Assembly: GCF_002752165.1 (NCBI RefSeq)
Contig: NZ_MOMB01000006.1
Location: forward strand, 17,460-81,459
Source of the DNA: Erwinia sp. OLFS4
GTDB lineage: Bacteria; Pseudomonadota; Gammaproteobacteria; Enterobacterales; Enterobacteriaceae
DNA length: 64,000 bases
Reading direction: 5' to 3'
The notes beneath the pieces were generated by a model. That model did no database searches, was not told the origin of the DNA, and saw nothing but the letters and a program-made list of their open reading frames with translations. A program made the position numbers and the translations under genes. Of this stretch, positions 50,058 through 59,357 are shown in pieces; position 1 is the stretch's first letter, and every line of letters starts with the position of its first letter.

Positions 50058-51434
50058 TTATTCATAAATCCCCCCACCCAGCGCTTTATACAGCGTAATG
50101 GCATTGTCAATTTCTGCACTACGTAACCTGAGTAATGTCTGTTGTGCCGCATACCACTGCCGCTGTGAATCCAGCAGTTCCAGACGGCTATCCAGCCCGT
50201 TCTGATAGCGCAGGCTGGATAATGACAGGCGCTGCCGGGCGCTGGCAACCACCCGTTGTTGTGCAGCACGCTGCAGGCGATAGGTTGCATTACCCGCCAG
50301 ACCATCTGACACTTCACGGAAAGCCACCTGAATCGCTTTTTCATAATTAACCAGTGCGGCCGATTTTTTTAATCTGGCCAGCGCCAGTTCATTGCGCCCG
50401 CGCCCCCCCTGGAATACAGGCAGGTCAATCTGCGGCATAAGCTGCCAGCTGCGGCTACCACTGCTGAATAAATTATTCAGCGCCGCGCTGGCTAATCCAA
50501 GTGAGGCCGTTAACGACAGACGCGGGAACAGTGCCGCCCGTACGGCGCCAATATCAGCATTGGCGGCCACTAACTCATGCTCTGCCTGGATAATATCTGG
50601 CCGGCGCGTCAGCAGATCCGATGGCAGTCCGGCAGGTAATTCGAGCCGCACGCGGGCATCTTCCAGCGTCGCACTGGCGGCTGGCAGCGCCTGCGTGCTG
50701 CCGGTCAGCAGCCCGAGCGCATTGCGGCTGTGCAGCAGCGCCCGTTTATTCTCCTCAACATCAGCTTCAGCACTGGCAACCTGACCTTGCGCCTGCGCCA
50801 CATCAATAAGACTGCTCTGGTTAGCTGCCTGTCGCTGGTATGTCAACTGCAAAGCATGCTGCCAGTCCGCCAGCACTTTTTCCGCCAGTGTCAGCTGTTC
50901 AGCGGCCAGCATCTGGTTATACCAGGCCTGAGCCAGGCTGGCGATCAGCGTAATACGAACGGCACGCTGAGCAGCCTCACTGGCCAGATAGCGTTCGCCT
51001 GCCGCCTCGGATAACGACCTGACCCGGCCAAACAGATCGATTTCAAATGCGCTGAGCCCCAGCGTAAGGTTATGTTGTGATGTCGTGCCGCTGTCCCCGC
51101 TCAGAAGATTATCCGCAGTCTGTTTCCTGCTCCAGCTGCCGCTGGCCGTCAACGACGGTAGCCGTTCGGCGCGCTGAATACGATATTGTGCCGCTACTAT
51201 TTCAACCTTAAGCGTTGCCGCACGCAGGTCACGATTGTTGGCTAAGGCGCTAGCAATTATTTGCTGCAAGGCCGGATCGTTAAAAAAAGTCCGCCACCCC
51301 AGGTCGGCTGCATTGCCGCCGGCGCTGTCGGCCAGAGCATAGTATGACGCCACTGGCAGCGCCGGTTTATCTAACGGCGGATTCAGAGAACATCCGCCAA
51401 GCAGCAACGGCAGCAGAGTCAGATATTGTCTCAT
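50058..51434 (-). CDS. Outer-membrane efflux lipoprotein (OprM/AdeC/NodT family)
   Basis: 458 residues with a lipobox LLGGC at Cys15 and the two repeated TolC-type helical hairpins. Stretches such as LTLGLSAFEIDLFGRVRSLS and GLPSDLLTRRPDIIQAEHEL are family marks. Forms the trimeric exit channel of a tripartite pump. Overlaps the end of the RND pump gene by four bases (ATGA). It appears intact although the pump gene before it is frameshifted. Confidence 0.92.
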   Translation of the reverse strand: MRQYLTLLPLLLGGCSLNPPLDKPALPVASYYALADSAGGNAADLGWRTFFNDPALQQIIASALANNRDLRAATLKVEIVAAQYRIQRAERLPSLTASGSWSRKQTADNLLSGDSGTTSQHNLTLGLSAFEIDLFGRVRSLSEAAGERYLASEAAQRAVRITLIASLAQAWYNQMLAAEQLTLAEKVLADWQHALQLTYQRQAANQSSLIDVAQAQGQVASAEADVEENKRALLHSRNALGLLTGSTQALPAASATLEDARVRLELPAGLPSDLLTRRPDIIQAEHELVAANADIGAVRAALFPRLSLTASLGLASAALNNLFSSGSRSWQLMPQIDLPVFQGGRGRNELALARLKKSAALVNYEKAIQVAFREVSDGLAGNATYRLQRAAQQRVVASARQRLSLSSLRYQNGLDSRLELLDSQRQWYAAQQTLLRLRSAEIDNAITLYKALGGGIYE

Positions 51435-54400
51435 GACTTCTCCCGCTGCTCAGATTTGGCCTTCATGGCGTATAAGCGCTGACGGGCCGTCATAACAATG
51501 ACAAAAAATGCCGGTACAAAAATCACTGCCAGCAACGTGGCGCTGACAATGCCGCCAAATACCCCGATGCCAATTGCACGCTGCGTCTCACTGCTTGCCC
51601 CACTGGCAATCATCAGTGGTACCACGCCAAGACCAAAGGCCAGCGAGGTCATAATAATGGGACGTAAACGCATCCTCGCCGCGCTGACTGCTGCCTCTGC
51701 TAGCGTTTTTCCCTCTTCATGTAATTTTTTTGCAAACTCTATAATAAGGATGGCGTTTTTCGCCGACAGCCCCATCACGGTCACCATGCCCACTTTAAAA
51801 AACACATCATCAGGCATGCCGGCCAGCCAGACGGCACAGACCGCGCCAATCAATCCCAGCGGCACCACTAACATGACAGAGACAGGAATTGCCCAGCTTT
51901 CATACAGTGCTGCCAGCACCAGAAACACGACCAGCATAGAGAGTCCCATCAGCAGCGGCGCTTGTGCCGTTGACTGCTGCTCCTGTAATGACTGCCCGCT
52001 CCACTCCACGGCAAAGCCTGCGGGTAGCTGTCGGGCAAGCCGTTCCATTTCCTGCATGGCGGCACCACTGGATACACCCGCTGCCGCACTACCGGCTATC
52101 CGCATCGCCGGATAGCCCTGGTAACGCACCTGTTGCAACGGCGTCTCTTCCCAGACAGGCGTCACCAGATTCGTTAAGGCAACCATCTGATTATCGTTAT
52201 TGCGCACGGAGAGTTTGAGGATATCTTCCAGCTGCATCCGTCCTTTCGCCTCCGCCTGCAGGATCACCTGCTGCATACGTCCATTATTCGGAAAGTCATT
52301 GATATAAAGCGATCCAACCGCCGCCGTCAGCGTGCTGGTCAGGGTGCTAAACGATACGCCCATTGCACTGGCTTTCTGTCGGTCGATCTCCAGACGGATA
52401 CTGTTACCAGCCGGTAGCCCTTCGGCATATACCTGCGCTATTTTCGTGCTGCTGGCGGCCAGTGCAATCAGCTGATCTTTCGCCTGTTGCAGCGCGCGAT
52501 GACCCTTACCTGCGCGATCTTCCAGCCGCAGAGTAAATCCTGAAGAGGTGCCCAGATCTTCAAGCGGCGGCGGCATCAGAGTCATGACATCGCCTTCATT
52601 CACCGTCGTCATCTCCTGACTGACGCGCATCATTTCATTAGCCGTACTGGTTGCGCCACGCGCTTTCCAGTCTTTCAGAACGGTAAAAATCAGGGCCGTA
52701 TTAGCGCCTGATCCTGAAAAACTAAAACCTAAAACCTAAAACCTAAAATCGACAGATTAGTGTCAACCCCCGGCCGGGCATCGACGAAATCTTCATATTT
52801 TTTTACCACCGCCAGCGTCCGTTCCTTGGTAGCATCGGCCGGAAGCTGAATATCGGTCATAAAATAGCCTTGATCTTCATCGGGTAAAAAACCTGAAGGC
52901 AGCGCGCGGAAGGTCAGCGCCAGCGCAATAAGGATTATCAGAAACAGGGCTAACATACGGCGGGTACGCGTCAGGGTGCCGCCAACCCAATGCTGATAAC
53001 GCCGGGTAATACCCTCAAATCCACGATTAAAGGCAGCAAAAAAACCACGCTGCGCGTGTGAAACCGGCAGGTCATTCAGTAAGCTGGCGCACAGCGCCGG
53101 CGTCAGGGTTAGAGCCAGCAATGCAGAAAAAAGGATCGCGGTAGCCATGGTAAAAGCAAACTGACGATATATGACGCCGACCGAACCGCTCGCCAGCCCC
53201 ATCGGGATAAACACGGCAGTCAGTACCAGCGTCACGCCAATCACCGCACCAGTAATTTCATCCATCGCCGCAACGGTGGCGGCGCGCGCACCCAGCTGCC
53301 GTTCGCGCATGATGCGTTCGACGTTTTCCACCACCACAATGGCATCATCGACAATAATACCGATGGCAAGCACCATGCCGAACATAGTCAGCACGTTGAC
53401 GGAGAAGCCAGCGAGCAACATGACGAATAATGTGCCGGCCAGCGCGATAGGCGCGACTATCGCCGGAATAAAGGTGTAACGTACGTTTTGTAAAAACAGA
53501 TACATCACCAGAAACACCAGCACCATGGCTTCCAGCAGCGTCTGGATCACCTTTGCGACCGACAGCTTTACAAAAGGCGCTACATCGAAAGGCAGGGTGT
53601 AAGCGATATCCTCCGGCATCGATCCGCTCAGCACCTGCATACGCGCCTTTACCGCTGCCGCCGTTTTAATTGCATTTCCTCCTGGTGATAACTGGATAGC
53701 CACCCCTGTGGAATTCTGACCTTTTTCCCGCACAGCGAAATTGTAAGCCTGAGCACCGAGTTCAACCCGGGCCACATCCGCCAGCCTGACGCGCGAGCCG
53801 TCTTTGTTTGCGCGCAATACAATCGCAGCGAAGGCCTCAGGGGTGGTCAGCTGCCCTTCAACCCGCAGTGGAATCGTCACTTGCTGGCCAGCAACGGTGG
53901 GTTCATCACCGGTGCGCCCTGGTGAAATTTGCGCGTTTTGCTGGGAAATGGCGCTGGCCAGATCCTCCATGGTCAGTCCAAAGGACGCCAGCTTTGTCGG
54001 GTCGGCCCAAATGCGCATGGCACTTTCAGCGCCAAACAGCTGTACACGACCCACGCCATTAATCCGCCGTAACTCGGCAGAGAGGTTACGCGCCATATAG
54101 TCACTGAGTGCTTCGCTGCTGGTTTTGCCCGTGCGTGAAATCAGGCTGACTATCATCAGAAAACCGGAACTGGCTGACTCAACCATCAGGCCATTTTGTC
54201 TGACCGCCATCGGCAAACGCGGCTCAATAATTTTGAGGCGATTTTGCACATCAATTTGTGCCATTTCCGGGTCAGTACCGGGACGAAAAGTCACGGTAAT
54301 CGTCGCCTGGCCCGATGTATCGGTAGCTGATTCAAAGTAGAGCAAATTTTTCACCCCCGACAGCTCACGTTCAATCAGACCCACCACCGAATCATTCATC

Positions 54401-54573
54401 GTCTGTGTTGCCGCACCGGGATAAAAGGCCGTTATCGTCACCGCCGGCGGCGCAACCGACGGGTAACGCGCAACCGGCAGCTGAGGAATAGCAATCACCC
54501 CTGACAAAATGATAAATAGCGCCAGCACCCAGGCAAACACCGGACGCTTAATAAAGAAGCGGGCCATGCTCAA
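51431..54573 (-). pseudogene. RND multidrug pump (AcrB/AdeB type) frameshifted by a 7-bp repeat
   Basis: Inner-membrane proton-driven pump subunit in two frames: 52729-54573 gives 614 residues (MSMARFFIKRPVFAWVLALF to LSILGFRF) and the rest continues in another frame from the repeat to 51431. The first part has the proton-relay Asp pair in IIVDDAIVVVENV and HAE1-type periplasmic domains. The break is at a tandem TTTTAGG repeat (52722-52748). With one copy, as family sequence requires, the frame would read NLSILGFSFSGSGANTALIF and continue without a stop to the end, giving about 1040 residues; three copies add 14 bases. Flanking genes overlap it by ATGA on both sides. Otherwise undamaged, so the defect is recent or switchable. 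Confidence 0.92.
52722..52748 (-). repeat. Tandem 7-bp repeat (TTTTAGG)3 inside the pump gene
   Basis: Plus strand shows CTAAAA then three full CCTAAAA units (52728-52734, 52735-52741, 52742-52748). On the coding strand this is TTTTAGG three times plus TTTTAG. One unit restores frame; four units (a net gain of 21 bases) would also be in frame; two or three are out of frame. The TAG stop of the first fragment is inside the tract. Confidence 0.95.
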
Positions 54574-55730
54574 TCACTCCCTGTCGTCTTGATCGCCGGC
54601 CCGGCGGGCATTGTCCACGGCACCACGCTGACCACCGTGCCTTCTTTCAGCTTTTGTGCCCCCTGAACTACCACCCTGGCCCCCGCCGTCAGCCCATGCT
54701 GAATGCGATACTGATCGCCCATGCTTTCTGCCAGATCCACCGCTACCCGGGTCGCCTGCTGATTTTCGTTAATCAGCCATAGCGTGGTTTTCTCCGCCGT
54801 ACGCTGTACCGCCTGCTGGGGGACCAGCAATGCCTGCTCATAACAGCGACGTGGGATTTTTACGCGAACAAACATACCCGGAAGCAGCACAGATTGTGGG
54901 TTTTCCACTTCAATGCGGATCAACACTTCGCCGGTACCGGCATCGACCGAAAGGCCTGAAAACAGGATGCGGCCGGGTTGCGGATAGGGAGTGCCATTAG
55001 CCTGAAAAATCGTTACCGGCAATAGCGGTTGTGGCTGCTGCTGCTCTGCCAGCTGCTGGCGTAACTCGTCATACACTGCCGCCGGTTGCCTGACGTCAAC
55101 ATAGAGCGGATCGGTCTGATAAATGCGCGCCAGCGGCATATTGTCGCTGGCAGTAACGTAAGCCCCCTCGCTCACCAGCGCTTCATCAATACGTCCTGAA
55201 ATTGGCGCCGTCACCGTGGCAAAACTGAGATCAAGCTGTTTACGTGCCAGCGTTGCCTGCGCCTGTGCAACTTCGGCCGCAGCCTGTTTTTCGCTGAACA
55301 CCGCATCGTCGTAACGCTGACGGCTCACGGCCTGTGATTGCATGAGTGGCAATAATCGTACCCGCTGCTGGCGCGCCTTTTCCCACGCTGCCTGCATACG
55401 CAACAACGTCGCCGCCGCACTGTCTTTGTCAGCCTTAAAAGGGGCGGTATTGATCTGAAACAGCGGTGTACCACGGCGGATGTCACTGCCCTGCGTAAAC
55501 AAACGATGCTGAATAATGCCGCTCACCTGTGGGCGGATCTCTGCGCGGCGTGGTGCGGTCACCCGCCCTGATAAAATATCGCTGATGATAACCTGCTGAG
55601 GCGTGATTACCTGTACGGCAACCTGTGGTGCCGTCACCGCTGCTGGCGCTTCCTTTTTATCACAGGCGCTCAGCACAGCGCAGGCCGACACCAACGCGGT
55701 CACTATCACCCATTTACGTTGCGCTGACAT
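54570..55730 (-). CDS. RND efflux membrane fusion protein (AcrA/AdeA type)
   Basis: Periplasmic adaptor lipoprotein of 386 residues, lipobox LSAC with Cys23. Domains: lipoyl halves (VSGIIQHRLFTQGSDIRRGT and ATVTAPISGRIDEALVSEGA), a coiled-coil hairpin (about 95-165), beta-barrel and membrane-proximal domain. Links the inner-membrane pump to the outer-membrane channel. First gene of the five-gene operon, overlapping the pump gene by four bases. Confidence 0.92.
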   Translation of the reverse strand: MSAQRKWVIVTALVSACAVLSACDKKEAPAAVTAPQVAVQVITPQQVIISDILSGRVTAPRRAEIRPQVSGIIQHRLFTQGSDIRRGTPLFQINTAPFKADKDSAAATLLRMQAAWEKARQQRVRLLPLMQSQAVSRQRYDDAVFSEKQAAAEVAQAQATLARKQLDLSFATVTAPISGRIDEALVSEGAYVTASDNMPLARIYQTDPLYVDVRQPAAVYDELRQQLAEQQQPQPLLPVTIFQANGTPYPQPGRILFSGLSVDAGTGEVLIRIEVENPQSVLLPGMFVRVKIPRRCYEQALLVPQQAVQRTAEKTTLWLINENQQATRVAVDLAESMGDQYRIQHGLTAGARVVVQGAQKLKEGTVVSVVPWTMPAGPAIKTTGSD

Positions 55731-55865
55731 AAACGTCTCTCGTTGATGAAAAAATTCAGTCTGATGGCAGAGCTTAATCGCTGGGTGTGGGTGTTAAGTC
55801 GGTGAACGGTGGAGAATCGGTGGAAAAATGAAAAAAATCTGCTGATGGTGTGCGCTGGCACGTAC

Positions 55866-55941
55866 CGCCTAAACCACAGGCGGCTGGGTGAGGCCCTCTT
55901 ACCGCCGTCCATCGCGTAAACCATAGGCGCGCGGACGGCGG
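55866..55941. repeat. Two GC-rich hairpins between efflux operon and bluF
   Basis: CCGCCT/AGGCGG (55866-55871/55879-55884) and CCGCCGTCC/GGACGGCGG (55902-55910/55933-55941). Both have TAAACCA in or near the loop, so the two look like related REP-type palindromes. They lie after the bluF stop, before the efflux operon start. No T run. Confidence 0.5.
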
Positions 55942-55948
55942 CCTGTTA

Positions 55949-57157
55949 TTAATTATCCGGCCAGGCCACCGCGGGAATACCATTGAGTAACGGTGCCGCA
56001 AACAGGAAGCCCTGGAAGGTGGAAATACCGGCTGCCTCCAGCCACATCCACTCCTCCGTTTTCTCCACGCCGGAGGCCGTCAGGCCTATTTCAAGCGAGG
56101 CACAGCAGCGGATAATCGCGTGTACAATGGCCTGTCTGGGGCCGCTACGATGCACGTCATTGATAATACTGCGATTGATTTTTATTCTGTCGGGCTGGAA
56201 ACGCGCCAGCAACTGCAAACCGGCAACACCGGCGCCAAAATCATCAATACCAAGACTGATACCGGCGGCTTTCAGCTGACGGATCGCCGCGCTAAACGCA
56301 TCAGGACGGGATATGACGTCCTTTTCGCTAAACTCAATGATGATTTGTTGCGGAACCAGACCACTGTCAACGATCCCACGCAGCAGACGCTCAACGGCAT
56401 CCGGCACCATCACCAGCGACATTGGCAGTAAATTTATCGTCAGAGACTGCTCACCAATTGCCAGTCGCTTAGCCATCGCAAACGCCTGCATTTTACTGTT
56501 GAGGTCGGCCTCATACAGACTGTCTGCCGGCAGCCCGGCCAGATAGTGTTCTGCTAACGCTCCCTCAGGGGTACGAATCAGCGCTTCCAGCGAGATGATG
56601 CGACGGGCAAACGGGTCAACCACCGGCTGAAAGGCAAAGCGGCAGTCAGCTGACGGGTGGGTAGCCGCGACGGTTTTCCCCCTGGCATCATCATCGTGAG
56701 CAAACAGCCAGTAGTCCGGCCGCGGGATTTCATAATAGGTTTCCTTTTCGGTCGCTTCAACAAAGGTACGCAAAAAACGCAGCGCCCGATCGTCATAAGT
56801 CAGCTGGTAGGCTGACGTTCCCTTATCCAGTACCGCCTGCAGCACGCGCGCTCTTTCATGTTCACGCAGGTCGAACAATTCCATGCCACTGTTTCCAAAA
56901 CGCCGTTCAGGGGCATAATCGCGCATCAGTTCAACAATATTATGGTGACGCCGATCTTCATAGATACGATTATAGATAGCCACTACGGCGCTTTCCGGGC
57001 CTTCAAGCAGCTGGAAAAAATGGGTGCCGTTAAACAGCAAAATACCTGTCACATCACACCGTTCATTTTTTTTATTTGCCAATGCCACCATTTCTTCAAT
57101 TTCTTTTAATGGCACGTCATCGCAGATATGGCTGCGGTAAATCAGCGTGGAGAGCAT
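55949..57157 (-). CDS. bluF: Blue-light sensing BLUF-EAL protein
   Basis: 402 residues, similar along its length to E. coli BluF (YcgF). The amino BLUF domain binds FAD: Tyr7 (TLIYRSH), Asn31 and Gln49 (HFFQLLEG) are the photocycle residues. The carboxy EAL-like domain has SLEALIR, EFSEKD, DDFGAG and IKINRS, closer to active phosphodiesterases than the E. coli protein (which has lost the EAL triplet), but the AEGVE motif reads ASGVE. In E. coli BluF relieves the BluR repressor in blue light; no bluR gene is in the window. Start at ATG 57157 (MLSTLIYRSH) after AGGAT; the 12-codon extension upstream is not homologous. Confidence 0.93.
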   Translation of the reverse strand: MLSTLIYRSHICDDVPLKEIEEMVALANKKNERCDVTGILLFNGTHFFQLLEGPESAVVAIYNRIYEDRRHHNIVELMRDYAPERRFGNSGMELFDLREHERARVLQAVLDKGTSAYQLTYDDRALRFLRTFVEATEKETYYEIPRPDYWLFAHDDDARGKTVAATHPSADCRFAFQPVVDPFARRIISLEALIRTPEGALAEHYLAGLPADSLYEADLNSKMQAFAMAKRLAIGEQSLTINLLPMSLVMVPDAVERLLRGIVDSGLVPQQIIIEFSEKDVISRPDAFSAAIRQLKAAGISLGIDDFGAGVAGLQLLARFQPDRIKINRSIINDVHRSGPRQAIVHAIIRCCASLEIGLTASGVEKTEEWMWLEAAGISTFQGFLFAAPLLNGIPAVAWPDN

Positions 57158-57302
57158 GGGAAAATCCTGAGAACCGGTAGGTATAGAAGGCACAAGGTAA
57201 CAGAATCCAGCCGCTGGTTATACCTGGCTGTTATCCGGCTCAGTAGCCAGATGTTGCCGGCTATCCGCCGGAATCCACCGCAGCCAGTGAAGCACTGGTG
57301 GT

Positions 57303-58571
57303 CTATTTTGCCAGCGGCAGGTCCTGAAATCGGGTGGTATAAGCCGGTGAAAGCATTTCCCTTTTCATGGCCCAGCCGGGTTCAATGCCCTGTCCGGCAA
57401 ACCAGACTTTTCCTTTCCCGGAGGTATTTATCCGATCAATCGTCTGCATTAAGGCCGCACTGTTGGCTCGCGGAGCGTTATCATCAAACAGATTGAGCTG
57501 CGCCACGCCATTGCTAAAAAAATCGGCCAGCATGACACCGGCTTTGATATAACGATGTCCGTTTATCCATATCCGATCCAGCGCCTGAGTGGCGGCGCGT
57601 ATAATATCCCGGGTGTCATTGGTCGGCGTCATTAACTTTGTCGATGCCTGGTTACCATAATACTGCTCCTGCCGGGCATGAGGACTGGTACGCAGAAACA
57701 CGCTGACAAAACAACAAAACTGGCGCTCACGCCGTAGTTTTTCCGCCGCGCGCTCTGCATAGGCACAGACAGCCTGATGCATATGCTCATAATGCGTAAC
57801 ACGATGGCCAAAGGAACGACTACAGACAATCTGCTGCCTGCTGGAGGCAAATTCTTCCAGCGCCAGGCAAGGCTCACCACGCAGTTCACGCGCGGTTCTT
57901 TCTAATACCACATTAAAATGTTTTCTGATAACCCACGATGAGCTTTCAGCCAGCGCCAGTGCTGAATCAATCCCCATGTCATTGAGCCGCTTAGCAATAC
58001 GTTTGCCGACGCCCCAGACCGCCGCGACCGGTACCCTGGCCAGCAGCGGACGTCGCTGGCTATCATCCGATAAACCAACCACTCCACCACTATCAGGCCG
58101 TTGTTTAGCAACATAATTTGCCAGCTTGGCCAGCGTTTTAGTTTGCGCAATACCCACGCCAACGCTAAGTCCGGTGTTTCGGTATACCTGACGGCGCATT
58201 TGGTGACCGAAATCCGTTAAAGACATGCCGTCAACAGCGGCAGATGGGGCAAGATGTACAAAAGCCTCATCAATAGAATAAATTTCCAGTGACGGCGACA
58301 GCGCCATCAGCGTCTGCATCACGCGTTCACTAAGATCAGCATAAAGCGCATAGTTAGAACTGAATACATGAACCGGCGCGCGGTAACTGTTATTTTTTAT
58401 TTTAAAATAGGGCTCTCCCATTTTTATGCCGAGTAATCTGGCTTCTGCAGAGCGTGAAATGACACAGCCATCGTTATTCGATACCACGACCACTGCCTGC
58501 CCCCGCAGATCGGGACGAAAAATCGTTTCACATGACGCATAAAAGCTATTCACATCCACCAGCGCAAACAT
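57303..58571 (-). CDS. umuC: DNA polymerase V catalytic subunit UmuC
   Basis: Y-family translesion polymerase of 422 residues. Catalytic carboxylates: Asp in FALVDVNSFYASCE and the DE pair in YSIDEAFVHLAP. SVGVGIAQTKTLAKLANYVAK and the helix-hairpin-helix GVGKRIAKRLNDMGI are family marks; a beta-clamp binding motif QLNLF is near residue 358. With two UmuD' it makes Pol V for SOS mutagenesis. One base after umuD. Confidence 0.95.
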   Translation of the reverse strand: MFALVDVNSFYASCETIFRPDLRGQAVVVVSNNDGCVISRSAEARLLGIKMGEPYFKIKNNSYRAPVHVFSSNYALYADLSERVMQTLMALSPSLEIYSIDEAFVHLAPSAAVDGMSLTDFGHQMRRQVYRNTGLSVGVGIAQTKTLAKLANYVAKQRPDSGGVVGLSDDSQRRPLLARVPVAAVWGVGKRIAKRLNDMGIDSALALAESSSWVIRKHFNVVLERTARELRGEPCLALEEFASSRQQIVCSRSFGHRVTHYEHMHQAVCAYAERAAEKLRRERQFCCFVSVFLRTSPHARQEQYYGNQASTKLMTPTNDTRDIIRAATQALDRIWINGHRYIKAGVMLADFFSNGVAQLNLFDDNAPRANSAALMQTIDRINTSGKGKVWFAGQGIEPGWAMKREMLSPAYTTRFQDLPLAK

Positions 58572-58572
58572 G

Positions 58573-58992
58573 TTATTTGTGCGTTTTCAGAGAGAAGGTC
58601 ACCACGCCGAATATTTCCAGCTGTTCTTCATGCTGAAACACCAGCGGCGCATAATGATGATTATGTGCAACCAGCTGCAGCGACGGACGGGTACGCAGCT
58701 CTTTTACGGTAAACTCACCGGCCACCGCAGCCACAACAATATCGCCATGACGCGGCGTCAGGGAACGATCGACGACCAGTAAATCACCATCAGCGATGCC
58801 CACACCCCGCATGGAATCACCGCTGACCCGGATAAAGTATGTGGCATTGGGATGCTTTATCAGAAGCTTACTGAGATCGAGCCGCTCCTCAATATAGTCC
58901 TGCGCCGGACTGGGAAAACCACAGGGAACACGCTCAGTAAAAAGCGGCAGGCTGGCTGCCATGTGACCCAGGCAAGGTTTAATCATGTGCAT
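58573..58992 (-). CDS. umuD: SOS mutagenesis protein UmuD
   Basis: 139 residues, the exact E. coli length when started at ATG 58992, eight bases after GGG. RecA-stimulated self-cleavage site Cys24-Gly25 (VPCGFPSP), Ser60 nucleophile (VSGDSMRG) and Lys97 (EFTVKELR) are all at E. coli positions. A LexA box (59010-59025) sits just upstream, overlapping the promoter. The longer open frame runs through the LexA box and is not coding. Confidence 0.95.
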   Translation of the reverse strand: MHMIKPCLGHMAASLPLFTERVPCGFPSPAQDYIEERLDLSKLLIKHPNATYFIRVSGDSMRGVGIADGDLLVVDRSLTPRHGDIVVAAVAGEFTVKELRTRPSLQLVAHNHHYAPLVFQHEEQLEIFGVVTFSLKTHK

Positions 58993-59009
58993 AATAGTGA
59001 CCCTTTTAA

Positions 59010-59025
59010 CTGTATTTATATACAG
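59010..59025. promoter_or_regulatory. LexA box of umuDC
   Basis: CTGTATTTATATACAG (minus strand TACTGTATATAAATACAGT) is an exact CTG-N10-CAG operator with the AT-rich centre of strong SOS boxes. It ends 18 bases before the umuD start codon. Confidence 0.95.
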
Positions 59026-59266
59026 TATCACTAAAGGCAACTCACGATCAAGCACCCGGTAAAAGGTTTCCAAAAAGCGTCTGAATTTACGATGAATTTA
59101 ACTCTTCGTGATGGGGATAACCGCCCTGTTCCGCCACCAGCCTGTCGCGGACGCATGGCACGCTATACGCACCATGATGCCGATAACTGCATGACCGGAA
59201 GTCACATCAGCAGAAAAAAAGCGGTCGGGTTGAGGGGATTATTGTAGCGCCGCGCAGTGGGTGAAA

Positions 59267-59302
59267 ATGTCCGGTTGCCAGCCCTCGCCAGCAACCGGAC
59301 AT
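59267..59302 (-). terminator. Terminator of aguBA
   Basis: Twelve-base perfect stem ATGTCCGGTTGC/GCAACCGGACAT with a 12-base loop, then TTTTC on the minus strand. 56 bases after the aguA stop. Confidence 0.75.
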
Positions 59303-59357
59303 GCCCCCGTCAGAATCAAGCAGCGGCGGATTCTGCTGGGGTTACCTTACTCCCCGC

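Larger units (their letters stand above)
58993..59357. other. umuD-aguA intergenic region
   Basis: About 365 bases without a gene: LexA box and umuDC promoter at the left, agu terminator hairpin at the right. Nothing else recognisable. Confidence 0.5.

Noticed and set aside
52722..52748. CRISPR-like or telomere-like array
   Set aside because: Only three 7-bp units inside one coding gene, without spacers; explained as slippage tract.
58573..59073. 166-residue UmuD from the first open codon
   Set aside because: That start lies beyond the LexA box; ATG 58992 gives the exact 139-residue family length and residue numbering.
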